DNA of 49,876 bases from Thiofilum flexile DSM 14609 (GTDB taxonomy: Bacteria > Pseudomonadota > Gammaproteobacteria > Thiotrichales > Thiotrichaceae), in the NCBI RefSeq assembly GCF_000380185.1, contig NZ_KB904761.1:1-49876 (forward strand), in the 5' to 3' direction. The notes beneath the pieces were generated by a model. The model was not told the origin of the DNA. It did not search any database and worked only from the letters and a program-made list of their open reading frames with translations. Below, piece by piece: positions 15,856 to 24,147 of the stretch. Both the position numbers and the translations under genes were made by a program. Positions within the stretch are counted from its first letter, which is position 1. Each line of letters begins with the position of its first letter.

Positions 15856-16710
15856 ATGTTTAAAGCGGTGCTGCGTGTTCTGGGTATAGGTTTATGGTGC
15901 TTCAGTGCCAATGCTCATGCCTATTTATATAGTGAGAATCCTGATCCTTGTGAGGATTATGCGCTTAAAAGTGTCAATCAATATGCTATAGCTAAACTAT
16001 TGCGTTGCCCTGTGTCGGGGTTGCGCTGGAATGCGAATGAAAAGGGGCAAGTGCGCTGGTGCAATACTGCTCGCACGGAGGTGATACTAGGTGAAACCCG
16101 TGCACGAGCTGAGACCTTATTGCGCTGCATGGGTAATCCCGCTCCCTTAAATCCAGATGATCTGACTAAGGTATCGAATACCTTGGGGGAGGAGATGAAT
16201 AGTGCGGTCATGAAAGATAATATTAAGCGCGTGATGCAATTAGCTGCTGCGGGTTGGTCGATGCAGTTTCAAGGCAATGCAGGTAATGATGGTCTTATAT
16301 CATTTATTGCTATTGCCAATAATGCCGAGAAAAGTGCGCGGTTTTTCCTTGAGAAATTAAAAATGGATCCTAATAGCACGAGTAATGGCGGGCCATCTAA
16401 TTTGTATTATGTTATTAATCGCCCTAGGGTAAATTATCAGTTCTTAGAATATTTACTGAAGCATAAGGCTGATCCTAATAGTACAGGAGAGAGTAGCAGT
16501 AATTTACCGCTGAATATGGCCGTAGATAAGCGTGATTTACGTGCTGCCCAGTTATTATTGAAATATGGTGCGGATGCCAAGGGTTCTATAAGAGGTTGTT
16601 TAGATACCCCACCCTTAGCGCGAGCCATAAAGAAAAATGATGCCGCTATGATTCAATTACTTAAAAAACATGGTGCAAAAGAGACGGATGAGTGTATGCT
16701 GCTAAGATAG
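15856..16710 (+). CDS. Exported ankyrin-repeat protein
   Basis: A 284-aa protein. A signal peptide (LGIGLWCFSANAHA, about residues 1-22) is followed by a Cys-containing N-terminal region (PDPCEDYAL, LLRCPVSGLRW, VRWCNTA, LLRCMG). At least three ankyrin-like units follow: AVMKDNIKRVMQLAAAGWS, NYQFLEYLLKHKADPNS, and LNMAVDKRDLRAAQLLLKYGADAKG with LARAIKKNDAAMIQLLKKHGAKE. Ankyrin repeats mediate protein contacts; the partner is unknown. AAGGAGGT lies 5 nt before the ATG, which rules out the longer form from 15811. The next gene starts 58 nt after its stop. Confidence 0.8.
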   Translation: MFKAVLRVLGIGLWCFSANAHAYLYSENPDPCEDYALKSVNQYAIAKLLRCPVSGLRWNANEKGQVRWCNTARTEVILGETRARAETLLRCMGNPAPLNPDDLTKVSNTLGEEMNSAVMKDNIKRVMQLAAAGWSMQFQGNAGNDGLISFIAIANNAEKSARFFLEKLKMDPNSTSNGGPSNLYYVINRPRVNYQFLEYLLKHKADPNSTGESSSNLPLNMAVDKRDLRAAQLLLKYGADAKGSIRGCLDTPPLARAIKKNDAAMIQLLKKHGAKETDECMLLR

Positions 16711-16768
16711 GTAATTGGCATTCAAGCGAAATACTACAAAGCGATTAATGCTAGGGAGAATAGTTATT

Positions 16769-17365
16769 ATGCAAAAAGTGGTTTCTTTACACCATAATAC
16801 GGCTTTCAAAAAAATATTTTCTGACCCCATAATTTTCACTGCATTTATAAAAGCGGTATTAGGTATTGATCTTAACATTGATCAAGTAGAGCGAGATAAG
16901 CCCTTATCCCTATCGATTGAGCCTAATGAAACTTATTTTGATCTTTTTGCCGAGAATCAAACACCACCTATTCAAGTGTATCTACGTCATGTGCCGGATT
17001 TTGAGCGTTATCAGCCTTTTGTACTTGATCATTGTGCTGTGCAGTTAGAGCAGTGTGAAAAAAAACGTGGCACTTATCCTAGGTTACAAGTATTGACTAT
17101 TGTTGTGATTACTGGTGAAACCCCTCAGCAAGTCGACGAATTAATTACTGATTTTGACCCTAAAGATTGGGATGGTAAACCACTGGGTGAAATTCCCCAT
17201 AAAATCGTCTTTCTCTGTCCGCGCTATGTGAATGAGGATACGCCTGCTGCCTATCGTGAATGGCTACGTTTAATAGAAGATAGCTTTGATGGAAAAGTGG
17301 ATGCAACACAGTATCTCGATTCGGATTTGCAGCCAGTATTAGCAAAAATTCGTATGGATATATAA
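16769..17365 (+). CDS. Short, degenerate Rpn/PD-(D/E)XK-type protein
   Basis: A 198-aa protein beginning MQKVVSLHHNTAFKKIFSDP, an opening like that of Rpn-family nucleases (DxxFKKIF), followed by IIFTAFIKAVLG and YFDLFAEN with an Asp where the nuclease core Asp lies. The ExQ step of the active site is not clear: the matching strand reads IQVYLR. The C-terminal Gly/Lys/Glu repeat of the larger members is also absent. It may be an inactive relative. GGGAG precedes the ATG at 16769. Probably cotranscribed with the ankyrin gene. Confidence 0.6.
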   Translation: MQKVVSLHHNTAFKKIFSDPIIFTAFIKAVLGIDLNIDQVERDKPLSLSIEPNETYFDLFAENQTPPIQVYLRHVPDFERYQPFVLDHCAVQLEQCEKKRGTYPRLQVLTIVVITGETPQQVDELITDFDPKDWDGKPLGEIPHKIVFLCPRYVNEDTPAAYREWLRLIEDSFDGKVDATQYLDSDLQPVLAKIRMDI

Positions 17366-17392
17366 CCGTTAGCCGCTAGCTAGGAGCCTATG

Positions 17393-18814
17393 ATGTCTAC
17401 CTCATCCCCTGTTACACCTGCCTCTAAACCCTTTCTCTGGGGCGCTGCCTCCGCCGCCTATCAAGTCGAAGGCGGTATTTACACCGATCAGCGCGGGCGC
17501 TCTGTTTGGGACTATTACCTTGATGATCTAAGCCTCGCGGGGCCTGGGATTTCGGGGGCGATTGCGATTAATTTCTATGAGCGCGAGCAGTATTTGCAGG
17601 ACATTGCGCTATTGCAACAGTGGGGTATTAATAGCTACCGCTTTTCGATGGCGTGGTCGCGTATTTTGCCCGATGGTTTAGGTGTGGTGAATCCTGCTGC
17701 GATTAAGCACTATCGTCAATTTATTCTTGATCTAAAGGCTGCTGGCATTGAGCCAATGCTGACCCTCTATCACTGGGACATGCCGCTGGCCTTGGCACGC
17801 GCGGGGGGATGGTCGAATCGTGAATCGATTGATTGGTTTACGCGCTATGCCGAGGTGGTATTTGCTAATTTTGCCGATCTAGTCGAGCTATTTGTCTTAG
17901 TCAATGAGCCACTGGTAGAGCATGCTTTCACCATGGTTGCCAACGAGCGCATAGCAGGGCAAGCCAGTCAATTAGCCATCCTACCGGCTGAGCATCAGCT
18001 GGTGAGTGCTTTAAATGCGTTTAACCACATCTTATTAGCCTCGGCTGCGGCTAAACGTAGCTTTCAAGCCAAAGGCTATCAAGGGCGTTTAGGGGTAGCT
18101 TTACCCTTAATGCCCACCTTGACATTAGAGGGGGCTAGTGAGCAGGACAAGGTCGCGGCACGTTTAGCCGATGGGGTACTCAATCGCTGGTTTTTAGATG
18201 CGCTTTATAAAGGGAGCTATCCCGCCGATGTGCTCGCTGTGGTGGCACAGAGTGGTTTAGAACTCAGCATTCAGCCCGATGATGCCGCCACCATACAAGC
18301 CGCACAATGGGATTATTTAGGTGTGAATTATTATGCACCAATGTTTATCCGCCACCGCGCTACCGCTCAGGGTGCTTATACGCCTGAAGTCTTTTTACCG
18401 GAAGGGACTTATGCGGCGTTTAATGGCCCCGTGCGTCCCGATCAATTTCTGGCTTTATTAACGCGTTTGCAAACAGAGTATGGTAATCCGGTGGTGATGA
18501 TTACTGAAAATGGAGCCGGATTTCCTAATGAGGATCAATTAGTCAATGGGGCGGTACACGATACCCAGCGCAGCCGTTATTTAGTCGGCCATATTCAAGC
18601 CATGCAACAAGCTCGCGCACAGGGGGCGAATGTGCAGGGTTATCATGTGTGGTCGAGCCACGATAATCTGGAATGGTTGAGTGGGTATGACAGTCGTTTT
18701 GGGATGATTTATGTAGACTTTGATACCCAGCAGCGCATACCTAAACAGAGTGCTAGTATCTATGCGCGTTTAATTAAAGGTGAAACCGTGACCGAAGCGG
18801 ATTGTAATCTGTAG
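17393..18814 (+). CDS. Family 1 glycoside hydrolase (beta-glucosidase)
   Basis: A 473-aa retaining glycosidase hydrolysing beta-linked glucosides or galactosides in the cytoplasm; no signal peptide is seen. GH1 landmarks in order: FLWGAASAAYQVEGG at the start, YRFSMAWSRILPDG, LYHWDMPLAL, the acid/base Glu in LVNEPLVEH, LGVNYYAP, the nucleophile Glu in MITENGAGF, and HVWSSHDNLEWLSGYDSRFG. Length is normal. Two adjacent ATGs exist (17390 and 17393); the second is better spaced from GGAG. Confidence 0.95.
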   Translation: MSTSSPVTPASKPFLWGAASAAYQVEGGIYTDQRGRSVWDYYLDDLSLAGPGISGAIAINFYEREQYLQDIALLQQWGINSYRFSMAWSRILPDGLGVVNPAAIKHYRQFILDLKAAGIEPMLTLYHWDMPLALARAGGWSNRESIDWFTRYAEVVFANFADLVELFVLVNEPLVEHAFTMVANERIAGQASQLAILPAEHQLVSALNAFNHILLASAAAKRSFQAKGYQGRLGVALPLMPTLTLEGASEQDKVAARLADGVLNRWFLDALYKGSYPADVLAVVAQSGLELSIQPDDAATIQAAQWDYLGVNYYAPMFIRHRATAQGAYTPEVFLPEGTYAAFNGPVRPDQFLALLTRLQTEYGNPVVMITENGAGFPNEDQLVNGAVHDTQRSRYLVGHIQAMQQARAQGANVQGYHVWSSHDNLEWLSGYDSRFGMIYVDFDTQQRIPKQSASIYARLIKGETVTEADCNL

Positions 18815-18847
18815 CTTGAGACAGGCATTTTGTTAATCTTCACTAAT

Positions 18848-18987
18848 AGCAGCACTTTCAATAAAGGAGAGTGCTGTTAGTCTAAATTCTCACGCCCTTA
18901 TATCTATTTCAAGAAATAACACTTGCTCATGAGCTATGCTTTGCTAGATCAGATCATCATCTTTCATGTAATAGTAATGTTGATATG
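18848..18987 (+). repeat. Shared 5' region, copy 1 (hairpin plus promoter-like stretch)
   Basis: About 140 bp closely match 21167-21310. Both copies have a hairpin (CAGCACTTTC/GAGAGTGCTG at 18850-18876), then a common stretch with CTATTTCAAG, ATAACACTTG, GCTATGCTTTGCTAGATCAGA and TTTCATGTA. Copy 1 ends at the ATG of a 43-codon frame; copy 2 ends at the ATG of the 270-codon secreted protein gene. The hairpin may also terminate the GH1 gene. Confidence 0.8.
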
Positions 18988-19116
18988 GACTTGTTACAGA
19001 TGAAGATTCGACAAGCAGGCAAAAAGCCCAATTACCGTGCAATTATGATTGAACTAACGAAGGAAAAAGACCCTGCAAAAAGGGCAAAGCTGGAGAAGTA
19101 TATTCCGTCTAGATAA
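18985..19116 (+). CDS. Possible 43-aa basic small protein
   Basis: A short frame, rich in Lys and Arg (MDLLQMKIRQAGKKPNYRA, IMIELTKEKDPAKRAKLEKY, IPSR). It begins exactly where the duplicated upstream region ends, the place taken in copy 2 by the start of the secreted protein. Composition is helical and protein-like, but no ribosome site is obvious and I recognise no family. It could be a fragment of a larger gene. Confidence 0.4.
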   Translation: MDLLQMKIRQAGKKPNYRAIMIELTKEKDPAKRAKLEKYIPSR

Positions 19117-19196
19117 CAGTAGTTAAATGTTAAGTCTAAGTAGAGGGTGCTAAATAGTGCCTTCTTTTTAAGAATAAATGGATATAAGAGGTTTTT

Positions 19197-20018
19197 ATGT
19201 TATTTTTAGTAGATTTTTTAAAAAAATATATGCACCTGTTTTTTTTGAATATACTGTTAATATCTTTCTGTGGTATTGTTCAGGCACAGCAGACCAAGGT
19301 TTTAAGCTCCTATGGGTATTTATTTAGCAGTCACGTATCCACCGAACCAAACTCAATTAGTGGGGAGGTAATTCTATATAGGGATCTAGTTAATTTCACA
19401 GATGAAATTAAAATGATAAAATTGCCTACTATAGTGAAGAAGGATTTATTTTATCCTACTACTTATAACCCTTTTAAAGTAGCCTACTCTTATCTTTATA
19501 CATCAAATAACCTAGGGAAATTAAAAAGTTGCCCATTTGTAGGTATTCCATTTGAACTAGATAACAATCCAAAAACGCAAGAATGGTTTATAGCCACTTC
19601 ATTATATGGCTGCTTAAATGGACAAGCGTCTGGAAACGGGGTAGATGCACATCTATGGATTCTGCAAAAAGACAGCCAAAACAAGAGCCGAGTATTAATG
19701 GAGAGTGATGGTACACTCAGTATTACTAAAACACCTCAAGATAAAGGTGGGTATCGTCAGATACGGACAGAGCATTATGTCACACGTTTTGCCCCTCAAG
19801 ATAAATTAGGCTGTGGTCGAGTTTTACTTAAATGGGGCTACAACGGTAAACAATACAAAATCCTAGAGCAGGGAGCGACTGTTTCAGTAGATTGTGATGG
19901 GGATAGATATGATGAAAATCTATCTAAAGCTGAAAATGCTCAGCGTAAACGCCAAACAGCCACTCAGGTAAAAGCAGTCGTTGATAGATGGTTACCTACT
20001 CTCAAAGCCTTTCGCTAA
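19197..20018 (+). CDS. Secreted hypothetical protein, unit copy 1
   Basis: A 273-aa exported protein with an N-terminal signal (HLFFLNILLISFCGIVQA, ending about residue 30). It shares with the 21309-22121 gene the order NPFKxAY, a CPFxGI strand, LDNNPKTQEWFIAT, GC, an HLWILQKD strand, SRVLMESDGTLSI, RFAPQDKLGCG and a C-terminal VKAVVDRWLP helix. Four cysteines are in conserved places. An AAGAGG ribosome site precedes the ATG. The fold and role are unknown. A hairpin ends the unit at 20041-20066. Confidence 0.7.
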   Translation: MLFLVDFLKKYMHLFFLNILLISFCGIVQAQQTKVLSSYGYLFSSHVSTEPNSISGEVILYRDLVNFTDEIKMIKLPTIVKKDLFYPTTYNPFKVAYSYLYTSNNLGKLKSCPFVGIPFELDNNPKTQEWFIATSLYGCLNGQASGNGVDAHLWILQKDSQNKSRVLMESDGTLSITKTPQDKGGYRQIRTEHYVTRFAPQDKLGCGRVLLKWGYNGKQYKILEQGATVSVDCDGDRYDENLSKAENAQRKRQTATQVKAVVDRWLPTLKAFR

Positions 20019-20039
20019 TTCTCAACTATTATCCTCAAC

Positions 20040-20067
20040 CAAAGCACTTTTTAAGTAGAGTGCTTTG
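20040..20067. terminator. Hairpin closing unit copy 1
   Basis: CAAAGCACT pairs with AGTGCTTTG around a 10-nt loop. The same hairpin follows the paralogous gene at 22144-22169. It lies between convergent genes and can serve both. Confidence 0.7.
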
Positions 20068-21033
20068 CTAAGCCGATTTAAGCTTTTGCACCTCTGCTAA
20101 CGTTAGCCCCGCAATACGCGCAATCTCAGTTTCGGGTAAAATACCTAGCTGCAATAAATTCAGCGCTATCGCTTGGGCTGTTTTTAATGCCCCGATTTGT
20201 TCGCCTTTCTCTAAGCCGATTTTCTCTCCCTCCTTAACTCCTAGCTGTTTACCCTTCTCTAAGCCAATTTTTTCGCCCTTTTCCAAACCGATTTTCTCTC
20301 CTTCTACTAACCCTATTTTTTTTCCATCTAAGCGCGAGGTTTCGTGGGTACTCATAAAATCTCGATAGTCTTTTAAACTACTTTCATAGCCTAGGCGTTC
20401 ACTCGCCGGTAATTGTGCGATTTTAGCAATACCAAATAAACGCTGAAACACTTCATCGGTGAGTTGGCTGGGGATTTGCTCTAATTCGTGTAAATGCTTA
20501 AACACATAAAACCATTTGTCTTGTAGCGTTTTTAGCTCATGGGCTTGTAATTGAAAGCGCGGGAGGACTAAATAGATAAAATTGAGTTTCTCGTAGAATA
20601 AAATATTATCCTGATCTTTAAGCTGAGCATGGTAATAGACTTTCGTTTGATCATCATCAATCAAAAAGTCCAAGATACCAATAGTGTAGACTGCCGCGAG
20701 TTTGTAATTCCAATCCCCACGGACAGCTTGTTCTTGAATCGGGAAAGTGGCGTAATAGATACTCCGATCTTTGAAAAAGATTTGTTTGATGCGTTGCAAT
20801 TCGACAATAAAGCGCTCACCGGAGGGGCTAATGCAGTTCAGATCAAATATCGCTTTGCGGTCAATGGCACTGCGGCCTTGATATTCGTTTTTGGTGTAAC
20901 TCAGGTCTTGCACTTGGTGATGTGCAGGTAAGAACGTGTTCAAAAAGCTGATTAATAAATCTTTGTGCGGTTCCTCGCCAAACAGCTTTTTGAAGCCAAA
21001 GTCCGTCAAGGGATTAAGGTAGACATCGCTCAT
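20068..21033 (-). CDS. Rpn family nuclease / putative transposase (PD-(D/E)XK)
   Basis: A 321-aa protein of the recombination-promoting nuclease family. The N-terminal YLNPLTDFGFKKLFGEEPHK block, the core Asp in KAIFDLNC and the ERFIVELQR strand give the PD-(D/E)XK site. The C-terminal variable region has six 8-residue repeats (GEKIGLEK type) and a final helix pair (TEIARIAGLTLAEVQ). Family members cut DNA; some act in RecA-independent recombination or antiphage defence. I start at MSDVYLNPL (21033), which matches the paralogue; an ATG at 21039 is possible. A paralogue lies at 25405-26304. Confidence 0.9.
   Translation of the reverse strand: MSDVYLNPLTDFGFKKLFGEEPHKDLLISFLNTFLPAHHQVQDLSYTKNEYQGRSAIDRKAIFDLNCISPSGERFIVELQRIKQIFFKDRSIYYATFPIQEQAVRGDWNYKLAAVYTIGILDFLIDDDQTKVYYHAQLKDQDNILFYEKLNFIYLVLPRFQLQAHELKTLQDKWFYVFKHLHELEQIPSQLTDEVFQRLFGIAKIAQLPASERLGYESSLKDYRDFMSTHETSRLDGKKIGLVEGEKIGLEKGEKIGLEKGKQLGVKEGEKIGLEKGEQIGALKTAQAIALNLLQLGILPETEIARIAGLTLAEVQKLKSA
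20182..20325 (-). repeat. Six in-frame 24-bp repeats in the Rpn gene
   Basis: Six consecutive 24-bp units encode GKKIGLVE, GEKIGLEK, GEKIGLEK, GKQLGVKE, GEKIGLEK and GEQIGALK. Copy number in such coding repeats can change by slippage and would lengthen or shorten the C-terminal coiled segment without breaking the frame. Confidence 0.85.
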
Positions 21034-21166
21034 ACACATGCTCTAGAGGTGGGTTGCTATCCCTTTATTATAGTGAATATCCGTATAGAGCGCGAGCAAG
21101 CCTCTGGATACTTTTATCAGGAACAACGAAAGTTCTGATAAAGCTTTTCGTTAACCCCTATCCCTC

Positions 21167-21310
21167 CTCAGCACCTTTCAATCAAGGAGAGTGCTGAGTT
21201 AGTCTAAATATTCTATTCATACCTTTACCTCTATTTCAAGCAATAACACTTGTTCATGGGCTATGCTTTGCTAGATCAGATGATAATTTTTCATGTACAG
21301 GAATAGATAT
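21167..21310 (+). repeat. Shared 5' region, copy 2
   Basis: Matches 18848-18987, with the hairpin (CTCAGCACC with GTGCTGAG) at about 21168-21196 and the same downstream landmarks, ending 5'-adjacent to the ATG of the secreted protein. It lies in the divergent space between the Rpn gene and the secreted protein gene, so it probably contains the promoter of the latter. Confidence 0.8.
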
Positions 21311-22121
21311 GATTCAATCAAAAAAATATTTAAAGGCATCTGTTTTGGTTGATTTACTAGCTAGTTTGCCGATCATGGCAGGGGCTGCAACAGAAGATCC
21401 CATTTTGACTGCTTCTTCCTTAAATTTTTTCACACAATATTTTGACGGAAAAATAACAAGTGCGAGTATTACAGTATATAACAAAAAGAAGGAAACTCTG
21501 CACGATATTGATATAAAGTTAGACATCCCTTTACCTGCTAATATTAAACAAGCTATCTTCTCTCCTAATACGCAAAATCCCTTTAAAAAAGCGTATGCTA
21601 CTTTTTATACACCTGCTAATTTTAAACAACTAAAGACCTGCCCCTTTACAGGGATTGATTTTAATATTGATAATAATCTAAAAACGGAGGAGTGGTATAT
21701 TACTACCCCCGCCGCAGGATGTATTAAAGGCCAACGCGATATTGATGGTGTAACCAGTCATAATTGGATTATTCAACGGGATGAGGTTGGTAAATTTAGG
21801 GTCTTAATGGAAAGTGATAAGTCTTTGACAATTGATCCTGTAACTTCTCAAAGTCCTTATAAGCCCTTGTCAACTTATCACAGTATACAGCGCTTTATGC
21901 CAAAATCTACCTTAGAGTGCGGTGATGCCTATATAAAATGGCGCTATAATAATACAAAGAAACAATATCAATATTTTTTTAAAAAAATATCTATTGGTAA
22001 TCCCTGTAATGGTGATTTAGCCTTTGAATCAACCGATGATCTTGGTTTGAAAAAAGCAGTCGCGGCTATTGAAAAAATAGTGAATCCTTGGATTAAAAAT
22101 AACTTACCTGCATTTCGTTAG
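21309..22121 (+). CDS. Secreted hypothetical protein, unit copy 2
   Basis: A 270-aa paralogue of the 19197-20018 product. An N-terminal export signal (ASVLVDLLASLPIMAGA, about residues 10-26) is followed by NPFKKAYATFYTPAN, CPFTGIDFNIDNN, EEWYITTPAAGC, NWIIQRDEVGKFRVLMESD, RFMPKSTLECG and a C-terminal helix (IVNPWIKNNLPAFR). The four cysteines are in the same places as in copy 1. No known domain recognised. The closing hairpin follows at 22144-22169. Confidence 0.7.
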   Translation: MIQSKKYLKASVLVDLLASLPIMAGAATEDPILTASSLNFFTQYFDGKITSASITVYNKKKETLHDIDIKLDIPLPANIKQAIFSPNTQNPFKKAYATFYTPANFKQLKTCPFTGIDFNIDNNLKTEEWYITTPAAGCIKGQRDIDGVTSHNWIIQRDEVGKFRVLMESDKSLTIDPVTSQSPYKPLSTYHSIQRFMPKSTLECGDAYIKWRYNNTKKQYQYFFKKISIGNPCNGDLAFESTDDLGLKKAVAAIEKIVNPWIKNNLPAFR

Positions 22122-22143
22122 TCCTCTCTTATTTCCCCCAACT

Positions 22144-22169
22144 AAAGCACTTTTTAATGAGAGTGCTTT
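22144..22169. terminator. Hairpin closing unit copy 2
   Basis: AAAGCACT pairs with AGTGCTTT around a 10-nt loop, the same hairpin as at 20041-20066, at nearly the same distance after the paralogous stop codon. Confidence 0.7.
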
Positions 22170-22396
22170 GCTAAGAGTATTTGAGTCTTTACACATCGCA
22201 CCCCAGCATTTCCGTAGTCGAATCGTGCGGGTATTAAGGCAATTAAACCTAGGGCGCTGATTAGTGACGTGTATGCTTGTCGTTTAAAATAAACCATTTA
22301 TCTAAATCCAGCTCGCTTTTGTAGCTAAAAGACTACCTTCTAAGGGCTTGTATAGCGTTGTTTTGGTCGCATCGGCGTCGTCATTAGGGTTTGGAT

Positions 22397-23209
22397 ATGG
22401 ATAAGATTACTTCGGTTACTACAGATAATCGTTTAGAGGCAGCCGGTATTAAAGGGATTAATGTAGGGGGTATGCAAGATAACCGAGCTATTCAACTAGG
22501 TTTGTATTTTATTCCGGTGAATATCGATCTACAAAAGGCTGCTCAACAACTCGCTGCGCAATATATTTCGAGCCTACAAGCGCCGAATATTTCAAGCCCA
22601 CACGCGTCGAGCCATGTTACTACTCCTACTAGTTTAAATACGCTTAGCCCTAGTACCTCTGTTACGACTAGTACTGCTACCCCTAGTCGTACCGCCGTTT
22701 CTAGTACGCCTATGAGTAACCCAGATACCCTAAACTCAGAAAAACTGCATATTGCCGAGGAGTTCCGACCAGTACTCCAGCAAATTCAAACCCATAGCTA
22801 TGGTAATTCCGTATTAAAGCAAATTTTGAGTGATCCCAATCTCGATTCCTTGACTATTCAACCGCATACCCAATCCGCCGCCGAGCGTAAACGTTTAGGT
22901 ATTGCACCGAGTGCCAAGACCGATTTGACTTTTTATAGCAATGGTAAAATTGCTGCGACCGTTAGCATGGATGCGGATATGCTCGCTCAGGTGATGACCC
23001 CAACAGGGCAGGGTATTCAGGTGGATGCGGATAATATCTTATTCCATGAGCTAGCCCATGTCTTACTAGAACTCAATCATGAGGTGGATCATAGTGATGA
23101 GCAGGCATGGCTAAAAGGGGTCGAGGAGGTGGCCTCTAACTATGAAGGGAATTATGGTGGCTATCAGCGGGATTATTTCCGTGACGGGGGGTATGCGTTT
23201 TGGGGATAG
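22397..23209 (+). CDS. Putative zinc metalloprotease with HExxH motif (M91-like)
   Basis: A 270-aa protein without a signal peptide. An N-terminal region (1-58) is followed by a Ser/Thr/Pro-rich linker (about 58-110) and a C-terminal domain. There, DNILFHELAHVLLELNHEVDH carries the HExxH zinc motif, with downstream Glu/His residues and SDEQAWLKGVEEVASNYEGNYGG. The motif context resembles M91/NleD-like peptidases of secreted effectors, but the match is by eye only. The linker and lack of a Sec signal would fit an effector delivered by another route. The ATG at 22397 follows AGGG; a TTG at 22391 also fits. Confidence 0.65.
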   Translation: MDKITSVTTDNRLEAAGIKGINVGGMQDNRAIQLGLYFIPVNIDLQKAAQQLAAQYISSLQAPNISSPHASSHVTTPTSLNTLSPSTSVTTSTATPSRTAVSSTPMSNPDTLNSEKLHIAEEFRPVLQQIQTHSYGNSVLKQILSDPNLDSLTIQPHTQSAAERKRLGIAPSAKTDLTFYSNGKIAATVSMDADMLAQVMTPTGQGIQVDADNILFHELAHVLLELNHEVDHSDEQAWLKGVEEVASNYEGNYGGYQRDYFRDGGYAFWG

Positions 23210-23369
23210 GGATAATTAAATACTAGAGTAGCATACTAGGGATAAGAGTCGGTATACTCACTTTCCGCATGAAATCGGGAGGTAGTGATCATGACAAGCT
23301 CATAAGGATATTTTAATAGGAACCCTATAGTTTTTATAATACTTACAGCTCTGGTCTTATACTCCCATC

Positions 23370-24077
23370 ATGAATAGTGTTCACTCTGAAGTTTCCAATC
23401 CCGTGGCTGTGGAGAAACCTCAACAGCTCGAATTTAGCGCTGCCGAAATCGGTGCACTAGCCCACCTCTACCGGGGAGAGGTCTACCGTTCTACTATCTG
23501 GCGTACCCGCTTAGATCACACCACTAACTGGGCCGTGGTCACGACGGGACTCGCGTTTTCCATCACCTTTGCGGAGCGTGATGCGTCACCTTTGCCGCTG
23601 ATTTTGGTCGGTTTTCTGATTATCGTGTTTTTGTCTTTTGAAGCGCATCGTTACCGTTATTTCAATGTCTGGCGGGCGCGGGCGCGGCATATGGAAACCG
23701 AATTTTTTGCCCCCATGCTGCGTGGGGAGGGCATTCGGCGGGACACGAACTGGAATGAAGTGCTGGCAAAAGATTATTGTAAACCACGTCACCATATCAG
23801 TTTTGCTAGAGCTGTAGGACGACGTCTGCGACGTAATTATGGCTGGATATTATTAGTACAAGCAGTGGCCTACTATGGCAAATTGGCGATTCACCCCACC
23901 CCGTTGCATAGTATTGATCAGCTCTTTGCCCGCGCAACCATTGGGCCTTTGAGTGGTGAACTCATGGTGTTGTGTGGGCTGATTTTTCATAGTTCATGGG
24001 TATTGTTTGCCTATATCACGCTAAAGCAAGACACCGCAGACCGTCAACGACGTAATAGCCGAGTGGCGATGGGCTAA
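23370..24077 (+). CDS. DUF2270 family membrane protein
   Basis: A 235-aa protein with about four membrane segments: WAVVTTGLAFSITF, LPLILVGFLIIVFLSF, GWILLVQAVAYYGKLA and ELMVLCGLIFHSSWVLFAYITL. The conserved block HLYRGEVYRSTIWRTRLDHTTNWA and EAHRYRYFNVWRARARHMETEF is typical of DUF2270, whose role is unknown. A terminator follows at 24098-24130. Confidence 0.85.
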   Translation: MNSVHSEVSNPVAVEKPQQLEFSAAEIGALAHLYRGEVYRSTIWRTRLDHTTNWAVVTTGLAFSITFAERDASPLPLILVGFLIIVFLSFEAHRYRYFNVWRARARHMETEFFAPMLRGEGIRRDTNWNEVLAKDYCKPRHHISFARAVGRRLRRNYGWILLVQAVAYYGKLAIHPTPLHSIDQLFARATIGPLSGELMVLCGLIFHSSWVLFAYITLKQDTADRQRRNSRVAMG

Positions 24078-24097
24078 CGCTAGAAACCAGCTAAGCC

Positions 24098-24130
24098 AGT
24101 CGTGATGATGTATACCTGACCATCACGACT
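24098..24130 (+). terminator. Rho-independent terminator after the DUF2270 gene
   Basis: AGTCGTGATG (24098-24107) pairs with CATCACGACT (24121-24130), followed directly by a T-run. It also lies just beyond the stop of the convergent deiminase gene. Confidence 0.85.
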
Positions 24131-24147
24131 TTTTTGTAGCAGAGCGA

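Noticed and set aside
20182-20325. CRISPR-like array
   Set aside because: The 24-bp units are contiguous without spacers and encode protein octads in frame, so they are coding repeats.
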